In this document: positions 57,085-64,000 of the stretch, one piece after another
Numbering within the stretch: position 1 is the stretch's first letter
Layout: every line of letters starts with the position of its first letter
Origin: Symsagittifera roscoffensis
Lineage: Eukaryota; Xenacoelomorpha; Acoela; Convolutidae
Assembly (NCBI RefSeq): GCF_963678635.1
Contig: NC_087069.1
Span: forward strand, 31,660,776 to 31,724,775
Length of the DNA stretch: 64,000 bases
Direction of reading: 5' to 3'
The notes under the pieces: model-generated
What the model saw: the letters and a program-made list of their open reading frames with translations, nothing else
Database searches by the model: none
What the model was told of the DNA's origin: nothing
Program-made: the position numbers and the translations under genes

Positions 57085-58390
57085 AATTACTCGTTTTTTT
57101 TCGCTGCCAACCCATGATTTTTCCTGCGATGTTGAAAAGAATAATAGCTCGGAGAATCCTTCTCACTCGATACACACTTTGTTGACTTTGGGGTCGACTT
57201 AACATGCTTTGTTTCGTATAGACGATTCGTTTTGTTGATAATATTAGGGATGAGGTATGATTTAAAGAGGATTATATAACATAGGCTACTTTTGAATCCA
57301 ATTACTGGTAGAGTATTAGTGTATCTCTCTAGATATTGCATTAAATCAAGCTATTTAATTTTTTGAATCTTGAGAATGTGAGTGGATGTATCCGTTTCTT
57401 CCTCATACTCGGTACAATCGTCTTCGTATTCTCTGACTTCTCATGTTTGCAATTGCCTTGCTCAATAAGGATGCTGAAGAAAATCGAGTGAAGCCGCTTT
57501 TTGATGTTATTATCATTTTCCCCACTTTTTCCTCCAACAATCTTTTCCGCCAACAATTCCGAGTTTCGCACATTTTCAATATTGAGAAACTGTGGATACT
57601 TGTCACACACAAAAATGGGTTTATCGAAAAAAAATGTTTGAAATTGATTCCAGAATCTGTTCATGCTTCCCTGCTCTTTTTTTTGTTTTTGTCCTTTCTA
57701 GTTTCATGAATGGCACGCAAATTGAATCGGAGTCAAAAATGGCGACATTTTTGATTAAGGTTCGTTCTTTGGTATACTCAATAGTGAAGCCGTCCAGTTT
57801 TTTAAATGACATGTTTCGTAAACTGTAAACTTTTTTGGGGCAAAAGTTTTTGATTCGATCTTGGCATTGTACGTAGAAGATGCTTGTTGAAACTGTCTGC
57901 CTTGTGGAAGAATGTATCGAAAGTGGGGCATCGAAAGCATTAGAAGAAATTGTCAATTTTATTGATGTGAATAATGTGGTTGTTATTTTGTAGAAGTTTC
58001 ACTTTATTCTCGTATTTACCAATGCTTCTCTGAGCTTTCTCTCCCACGAAGTCGAAATCGTAGAAAAAGATATTTTTCTCTTCTAAATCTTAAACTCTCG
58101 ATAAATTATCCTTCGAAGTTTCATAAAAATGAGTGAAGTTTTCAGAAGTCGATGTTTCAAGATTAATTGTTCTATGTAAATGAACTGCAAGCGCTCGAAA
58201 CAAACACCAGTTATCATTGTATAGTTGCTGCCTCGAGCCCGAAGTCTAACAGTTTACTTGATAGTTTTTTAGAAGCGGTCCGCTTTTTTGTTATTTGTAT
58301 CTTATATGTAGTACAAACACCAATGATATCTCGCAATTTGACTTTGTTCTGTATAGACGTCAAGTCTGCTTCAGTACATTACCAAGAAGG
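57085..58390 (-). pseudogene. B-family DNA polymerase N-terminal fragment, copy 5
   Basis: Minus strand: FCPKKVYSLRNMSFKKLDGF, EYTKERTLIKNVAIFDSDS with the Exo I-like FDSDS (57,621-57,956), CDKYPQFLNI (57,600), GFKSSLCYIILFKSYLIPN (57,290) and run-on ETKHVKSTPKSTKCVSSEKD (57,200). The best copy of the first exonuclease motif. The Exo II-like motif lacks the aspartate expected after Y (CYII instead of YD). No polymerase palm. Confidence 0.68.
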
Positions 58391-58433
58391 TTGTTAATTT
58401 AATGAGCGTAGAAATAACGAAATTCACGTTTTT

Positions 58434-58973
58434 CTATACTACGTAACACAAATCCCAAGGCATGGTTGACTTTTGATGCACATTCGAATTTTTTTCAAAG
58501 TTTTGGTCCAGTTTCTTATTATTAAGATTAGGATTTAGTTTGATTAGTTGAAATTTAAATACCTTGTGGCGTCCCTTTTCCATTTGGGTATCTGTCAAGC
58601 AGTGTTGACAGGCATTCAACTCATCCGTAGCTGATCCCTATCCTCCTCGTTTTCCAATATTTCTTTCAAATCAGCAAGAGAAAGATTCGTTTTTCCCGTT
58701 TTCAACACGATATTTTTCCTGTGATGTTGTTGAAGTGAATAATAGCTTGGAAACTTTTTCTCTTACGGTAAACTGTTTGTTGACTTTGGGGTCTACATTA
58801 GGTAATTCTTGCTCGTATGGAAATTATTATCTTGCGGGTTGTAAGTAAAATCATTCGTTCCGGACAAGAAAAACTCGCACACAATTCTTGCGATGACGAG
58901 CCGCTAGGGCATTCCTGTACTCTTTACCACAGCTCTCGCTTTTGACTTTCCCATTGCTGTTGAGTGAAGGCGT
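58434..58973 (-). pseudogene. Polymerase-gene N-terminal zinc-finger exon, copy B
   Basis: Acceptor CAG at plus 58,974-58,976, then TPSLNSNGKVKSESCGKEY as in copy A. The last part (58,434-58,619) is open: MNACQHCLTDTQMEKGRHKV and NLNNKKLDQNF, which fits the ACQH...NGRH linker I know from this polymerase family. Stops and frameshifts between the finger and this linker. Confidence 0.55.
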
Positions 58974-59207
58974 CTGAAAAAAGTGGAGACTTAGCATGTA
59001 CCAAAAATAAAAAAATATACATAGTATCTACAAAATGAGGAGACTTGATATGTCGCAAAAAGTTAAAAGATAAATATACTAACATTGAACTGTTGATATT
59101 GATCGAAAACAATTTCAAGTAGTTATACAAATTATAGAGCGAAAGCTTTTAACCTAAATAATAAATCAGAATGATATGAATTTTGTTTTATGTTGCTTAG
59201 CAAAGAT

Positions 59208-59276
59208 CAACCAATTGGAATTGAGTTCTGTTTCATTAACAGTGTTCGTTCAAGTTCAACCAATCAGAGTCCAGCT
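59208..59276 (-). repeat. CCAAT motif pair upstream of copy B exon
   Basis: CAACCAATTGG and CAACCAATCAGAGTCCAGC, as at 53,283-53,352. Confidence 0.55.
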
Positions 59277-59969
59277 TCTTCTAAATGTGGAATGTTTATT
59301 AGTTTTAAAAAAAACTTCATTCATTATTTGAAAACAAATGTCATATAAAAACATTTGAGATTTCTCGAGTTACTTTACACGAAAAAAATTCCGATTGATT
59401 TTCTTATTGATGAAATAGATGTTGAATCTTACTTTTTTCACAATTTTTTGGACGTTTATGTTTTCCAAAATAGAGTTATCCGACTAAGTAAAGGTCACTT
59501 TAGAGAAACTTACTCAATCAACTAGTTTACTCTCGAACCATTTTTTGAGCATCAAATGTTTAAACTTACGGCTGAATTACACCTGAAAAAGACAATTCTT
59601 TTTACTTTCAAAACTTTGAAACTGATCAAAAAATTGTTTAATTGTATATCAAACACTCTTTTTATCTCCAAACCGATCCCCAAATTTATCAAAACTCCCC
59701 AGCAAAATTCTTAATTCCACTTTTATATTAGTTCTTTATTATATTTTCTTTCTTGTGTTTCTTATATTGGTGATATTTCAAATTTGTACAGCAAACAACC
59801 AGTAGTCAATTTTTTCTGCAGTTTCCTTAGTGTATAATTTTACTTATTTAGAAAATTTAAGTCCTTAAAAGGCAATCTTTTCTATGATTGAACAGGTCAA
59901 CCAGAACAAAAATGAACATGACCGCGTTTTAAATGAAAAAATTTAAAAATCCCTGAATGGGTTTTTATA

Positions 59970-60075
59970 TCTGATTGGGTACGACTTGTAATAAAATTTT
60001 CTCTATAAGGTAGCTGAAACCTGATTGCACACGACTACATACCAAAAAAGGAAAATCAGTTCTGATTGGTTAAAC
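59970..60075 (+). repeat. TGATTGG motifs upstream of the plus gene, copy 3
   Basis: ATCTGATTGGGTACG (59,970), CCTGATTGCAC and TTCTGATTGGTTAAACC (60,060), plus orientation. Confidence 0.5.
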
Positions 60076-60213
60076 CTACACATTTGAGTTGAAGATACCC
60101 CTAACTTTTAAGTAAAAATGCTTTCATTTGCAGTTTAATTACCGCCAACTACCTCCTCTCTCAGCTCTAAATCTGCTATTTGCCTCATCTATATTCTGTA
60201 TCTTTTATTCATT

Positions 60214-60321
60214 TTACTCCTCAAAATGATCTTTTAAGTCACCAGAGACGAAAATAAAAAACCATTTTTTGCAGTAACCTGAATCAAAACTGGGGAAAGC
60301 TGGACTCATAGCCGCAGCCAT
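60214..60321 (-). CDS. MAAAM micro-ORF, copy 3, open
   Basis: 35 residues, MAAAMSPAFPSFDSGYCKKW then FIFVSGDLKDHFEE and TAA. The ATG directly follows TTACAG. See copy 1 for the shared pattern. Divergent from the plus gene at 60,539, which starts about 220 bases away. Confidence 0.38.
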   Translation of the reverse strand: MAAAMSPAFPSFDSGYCKKWFFIFVSGDLKDHFEE

Positions 60322-60538
60322 CTGTAACAATGATTTTTGCTTAGATTTGTGAACTAACTTAGATATACTAAGGCTTACACAGTTTCCATATTTGGAAACT
60401 TCTCACTAAATTCCATCTATAGTTCTATTCTTTTTATGGTTCATTGAAAGATTCATACTGTTTACTTCGATTTTCATTTAATCTCAAAATCATTCCTCTC
60501 ATTTCTCCTCATCTGATCAGTTTAATCTTTTATTCAAA

Positions 60539-61071
60539 ATGCACTCAAGAAAAGACACTAGTTCCAATTATAATGAGCTTTCAGAAAGTCACGCAAAAAT
60601 TGAGAGATTTGCTTGGTTCCAAAAACCCTACAAAGCAAAAATTTACTTTGAACACTGCTCCCAACTATTTAAGAGAAAATATTGGGGTAAACCGAGAAAA
60701 AACAGAAGGTCTGTCTTGAATTCAAAGAGATAGAAGCAATTTCGGGCATTAGAAATACTCACAATGCTGAAAATTTTGGACTCGTTCCTATAATGAAACT
60801 CACTTCCGACAAGGAGTCAATTATGGATCAAGAGCTTGCCAACTGCAATAAAATTGTATGACCTAGCAACCTACAATAGAAGACAAGTTTGTGTCACGAT
60901 CAAGAAGTACAATCTTAACAAACCGCCCTACATTCAGAGTCAACTCTTCACTGCAAATGAGAATTAAGCAACGAACAAACTGTTTATATCAACTATGCTT
61001 TGAACCAATCCAAAGAACTATCTCAAACTTTGAGAAAATTTATGTTTGTTGAGAACTGTTATGTACAATAA
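60539..61071 (+). pseudogene. Uncharacterised cassette gene, copy 3
   Basis: Near-identical to copy 2 at offset 5,928: MHSRKDTSSNYNELSE, then a stop after about 64 codons; RRQVCVTIKKYNLNKPPYIQ recognisable beyond. The same inactivating changes as copy 2, so they predate the tandem duplication. Confidence 0.5.
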
Positions 61072-61550
61072 ATTGCGTTATTTACTTTTTTGTCTTGTTA
61101 TTTATATGTCTATCCTCTGAATTGACTTCTAATTGATTAATTGAAATGAACAGTGTGAATTGGAAAATTAGTTTTTCAAAAAATTAATCTGAAAACTTCA
61201 CATAAAATTGGGTATTTCTCATATTGTTCTACAAAGAAATTCCCAAAAAATTCCGCTAACTGTTATAGAATCAAAATAGTTACCAAACTTGCAGAGTTTG
61301 GACGCAGGATCACGAATATCTCCCTTTGAAAGTACTGTGCATAATGGTAGAGGAAAAGTAGAGTACCGATCCGATACCAAAAAATAGATCTTTTAGAATA
61401 TCTTGAAATTGAAATTAATGGAAAAATAATCAATCTTTACAATTACAAAAGGAAGAATATGATAAATTGCTGGATATTCTTTCCTCATTACTAGGTTTTG
61501 TAGAGAAATTCAAAAAATTTGTATTATTTTTGACGAATGCACGGTAGAAA

Positions 61551-61822
61551 ATGAACGTACAAAAATTGAATGAAACTCTTAGATTTTTTAAGAGTATAAA
61601 GCAAAATTTTTCATCAAACACAAATAGAGAATACATATTTTTTCTTTGTACCTGCATTGTTTGCGACCCGGATATAAATTTGAAGAAAAATGGACCAAAA
61701 TTTTCCTATTGGAGGTCTAATTCTATACGAATATTCCTGCGTAGATTTTTTTTTGCAAACTCCAAAATATTTAGACTACATGCCACTCTAGATGACTTGC
61801 AAAAAACTCTCGGCGATGTCTT
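61551..61822 (+). CDS. Uncharacterised downstream cassette ORF, copy 3
   Basis: From ATG 61,551: MNVQKLNETLRFFKSIKQNF, a Cys-containing stretch LCTCIVCDPDINLKKNG, a basic segment SIRIFLRRFFFANSKIFRL and ATLDDLQKTLGDV. The frame then continues into the 202 bp repeats. Against copy 2 a nine-base in-frame deletion and a stop-to-serine difference are seen, which slightly favours past coding use. Product unknown. Confidence 0.3.
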
Positions 61823-63005
61823 TTGTGCTTTTATAGTTATAACAGACAAACAAATTTCGAATACGCTCAACAGAGCACACCTTTATGTTCAATACCCCCC
61901 TTCCCCAATTATCCAACCTCAACCTCCCCTCACCATCCCAGTTTTCTATCCCACTACCCCGCCCACAGTTTTCCAAATTTTCCAGAAGCTTTGCAAAATT
62001 TGCAAAAAACTCTAGGCGATGTCTTTTGTCTTTTATAGTTATAACAAACAAAAAAATCAAATACGTTCAGCAAAGCACACCCTTTTGTTTACTAACCCTT
62101 CCCCAAATGTACAACCCGAACCTCCCCTCACCATCCCAGTTTTCTATCCCACTCCCCCGCCCCCAGTTTACCAAAGTTTCCAGAAGCTTTGCAAATTTTG
62201 CAAAAAACCCTAGGCGATGTCTTTTGTCTTTTATAGCTATAACAAACAAAAAGAAAAAACTCAAATACGTTCAACAGAGCACACCCTTTTGTTTACTCCC
62301 CCTTCCCAAATTATCCAGCACCAACCTCCGCTCACCATCCCAGTTTTCTATCCCACTCCCCGCCCCCATTTTACCAACGTTTGCAGAAGCTTTGCAAATT
62401 TTGCAAAAACCCTAGGCGATGTCTTCTGTCTTTTATAGCTATAACAAACAAAAAAGAAAAATTCAAATACGTTCAACAGAGCACACCCTTTTGTTTACTC
62501 CCCCTTCCCAAATTATCCAGCACCAACCTCCGCTCACCATCCCAGTTTTCTATCCCACTCCCCGCCCCCATTTTACCAACGTTTGCAGAAGCTTTGCAAA
62601 TTTTGCAAAAACCCTAGGCGATGTCTTCTGTCTTTTATAGCTATAACAAACAAAAAAGAAAAATTCAAATACGTTCAACAGAGCACACCCTTTTGTTTAC
62701 TCACCCTTCCCCAAATGTACAACCCGAACCTCCCCTCACCATCCCAGTTTTCTATCCCACTCCCCCGCCCCCAGTTTACCAACGTTTGCAGAAGCTTTGC
62801 AAATTTTGCAAAAACCCTAGGCGATGTCTTCTGTCTTTTATAGCTATAACAAACAAAAAAGAAAAATTCAATTACGTTCAACAGACCACACCTTTATGTT
62901 TACTCCCCATCCCCCATTTTTCTATCCAACCCTTCTCCCCCAATTATCCAACCCCACCATCCTTCTCCCCCAGTTTTCTATCCTACTCCTCGGCTCACGT
63001 TTGTA
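61801..63005. repeat. Tandem array, period about 202 bases, 5-6 units
   Basis: GATGTCTT starts at 61,814, 62,018, 62,216, 62,418, 62,620 and 62,823, giving spacings of 204, 198, 202, 202 and 203. Each unit has GCAAAAACCCTAGGCGATG, TTTTATAGCTATAACAAAC, ACAGAGCACACCC and a C-rich block with CCATCCCAGTTTTCTATCCC. The last unit decays after 62,900. A single related unit end is present at 55,895-56,060 in the earlier cassette. Units 4 and 5 are almost identical, indicating recent local exchange. Confidence 0.9.
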
Positions 63006-63195
63006 TGAGCAGATAAATGATTTTCTTAGAAACATAAGTTCTCCCCAATTTTGGGATTTTTTTGTAAAAATATTTGTAGCCATACAAAACTTGCCTACTT
63101 CAACAAATAAAAATTACGATTATCGCCCTAAATTGAGGAAGTTTTGTTTTCAAGATTTAAAAAATTTCATATCAGTTTATATACGGCACTTGTAA
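63006..63195 (+). CDS. Open stretch after the tandem array, unrecognised
   Basis: The frame continues out of the repeat array as YEQINDFLRNISSPQFWDFF, VKIFVAIQNLPTSTN, NYDYRPKLRKFCFQDLK and ends YIRHL with TAA. The composition is more protein-like than the array itself. Single-copy in the window. No family recognised. Confidence 0.25.
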
Positions 63196-63609
63196 AACCT
63201 TTTGTCACTAGTCTTTATACTCAGAAACTTCAAGATTTATAATCTGTCAACATTTAGATCTCTCCTTTGGTATGAAACCCAATTTTGGTTACGTGAAAGA
63301 CAATATTTACACCGCGTCTATGCTTTTTGATTGTTTCTGTAGATTAGAAGCATGGCCATTTCAAAACACCATATTCCATGAAAGAGCTCTAAATTTTGTG
63401 GTTTAAAAGATAAAAATTCTCTAAGACCCGGATGAAAGACATCTAAATTTTGCGGTTTAAAAGATAAAGATTCTCTAAGACCCGGTTGGTTGGAACCAGT
63501 TCAAACCAAGTGTTCATTATATCTAATTATAATCTTGGTAGTTATCACTGTAAAATACTTAGAACTAGCCAATCATGATCCATGGATAAAAGTTACAATA
63601 TATTGTAAG
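63196..63609. other. No gene seen; one short direct repeat
   Basis: CTCTAAATTTTGTGGTTTAA plus GACCCGG (63,388-63,431) recurs at about 63,441-63,485 with a few changes; period about 54 bases. Nothing else supported. Confidence 0.5.
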
Positions 63610-64000
63610 CAGGGCTTCCGCAAAAACAATGGCAGGGGCCCATTATGGCCATAAATAATAGAGGGAGAGGACAAAAAGTATGGCCATTATGTATGGAACT
63701 GCCTTCGATTATGGCCAAAATTTAGGGATGACGTAACCGCATTATGTAAAACAAATAGAGAGCGAGCAAGTGCATGCACCTGCAAAACAAACAATGCGCT
63801 CACTTGTTGTATTGTTCGCATTGAGCCAGCGTGGTTTTGCTTTGTTCTCATCGAGTTTGTAAACTGTTTTTTAACTGTTTGTTAAACTGTTCTTCAGATT
63901 ATGCCTGGTTCAAACCGAGAAATTGTTGATTTGTTTCCTAAACAATTACAAGGCGATGAATATCAATGTTCCTGTGGTTTTAAACGAAAACAAGCTGCAA
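63610..64000 (+). mobile_element. hAT-like DNA transposon, 5' end (runs off the window)
   Basis: CAGGGCTTCCGCAAAAACAA at 63,610 fits hAT terminal inverted repeats (CAGGG...). Subterminal DNA has repeated ATGGCC/GGCCAT words (63,645, 63,651, 63,682, 63,710), a usual transposase-binding layout in hAT elements. The other end lies outside the window, so the inverted repeat and 8 bp target duplication cannot be confirmed; the flanking 8 bases would be TATTGTAA or close to it. Confidence 0.6.
63901..64000 (+). CDS. hAT transposase, N-terminus with BED-type finger (partial)
   Basis: ATG 63,901, then PGSNREIVDLFPKQLQGDEY followed by QCSCGFKRKQAA at the window edge. A C-x-C followed by a basic stretch is the usual beginning of the BED finger at the start of hAT transposases, which binds the element's ends. 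The position about 290 bases inside the CAGGG terminus fits. The frame is open to the edge; the catalytic region is not in the window, so it cannot be judged whether the gene is intact. Confidence 0.6.
   Translation, partial: MPGSNREIVDLFPKQLQGDEYQCSCGFKRKQAA

Larger units (their letters stand above)
50682..61960. repeat. Tandem duplication of a 5.4-5.9 kb cassette (50,682-56,060 / 56,061-61,960)
   Basis: Both halves begin TATCAAAAACAGTAAACTAA. Offset is 5,379 at the start and 5,928 through most of the unit; the difference of about 550 bases is a deletion in the left copy around 51,010-51,060. Each unit carries a polymerase fragment and N-terminal zinc fingers (minus), then a divergent plus gene set. 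Differences of a few per cent indicate an older event than the LINE duplications. Confidence 0.85.

Noticed and set aside
61885-63016. Long plus ORFs (176 and 131 codons) rich in P, S and F
   Set aside because: They lie inside the 202 bp tandem repeats; several frames are open at once because the repeat lacks stops, and the period is not a multiple of three.
1-64000. tRNA, rRNA or spliced-leader genes
   Set aside because: No cloverleaf with A and B boxes, no rRNA core sequence and no spliced-leader sequence that I could recognise by eye; a covariance-model scan would settle it.

Overview
This window looks like AT-rich nuclear DNA from an invertebrate animal and consists almost entirely of repeats and decayed mobile elements. 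The evidence is non-LTR retrotransposons with a PHD-type first ORF, an SGNH-esterase/reverse-transcriptase element, a hAT transposon end, repeated fragments of a B-family DNA polymerase, and GT-AG-like splice signals. Relatives of the polymerase family and of the GTTQGDP-type reverse transcriptase that I can recall come mainly from cnidarian genomes, but the sequence does not fix the phylum and a nematode or other invertebrate is not excluded. I see no rRNA, tRNA, CRISPR array or intact housekeeping gene.

Layout. (1) 1-3.1 kb: a diverged copy of a cassette that recurs at 50-62 kb. It holds a small conserved minus ORF (MAAAM...), a plus gene broken by one stop codon, a second plus ORF without a start, an array of TCTGATTGGTT motifs, a zinc-finger exon with a splice donor, and a zinc-ribbon remnant. 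(2) 4.3-20.9 kb: about four rounds of a plus-strand non-LTR element (LINE A: endonuclease, reverse transcriptase) interleaved with two non-coding blocks (X and X') and with minus fragments of a second element (LINE B). A 2.7 kb block at 12.5-15.26 kb recurs almost unchanged at 18.2-20.89 kb. (3) 20.9-27.9 kb: LINE B (minus; PHD ORF1, endonuclease, RT fingers) head-to-head with LINE C (plus; CR1-like RT), with about 2.3 kb duplicated at an offset of 3.18 kb. (4) 28.9-32.6 kb: LINE D (minus), an SGNH-esterase-like ORF followed by an RT with a GTTQGDPLAM motif.

(5) 32.7-61.9 kb: a multi-copy cassette in several overlapping large repeats. Read on the minus strand, each unit has a CCAAT-motif array, a zinc-finger exon ending in a splice donor, a zinc-ribbon exon, about 1-1.8 kb of intron-like DNA, then the N-terminal (zinc-finger plus 3'-5' exonuclease) part of a protein-primed-type B-family DNA polymerase of the kind carried by Maverick/Polinton-like elements. 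In the 50-62 kb units a plus-strand gene set is divergent from it. The motif TCTGATTGGTT lies upstream of both gene directions and points the same way as the gene in each case, so it is a promoter candidate. No palm domain of the polymerase is present, and exonuclease residues are lost in all copies, so the amplified source was probably already defective.

(6) 61.8-63.0 kb: a tandem array with a period of about 202 bp and C-rich units, growing out of the end of the last cassette. (7) 63.61 kb to the edge: the 5' end of a hAT-like DNA transposon with a BED-finger transposase start.

All boundaries given for repeat blocks were read by eye and may be off by tens of bases.
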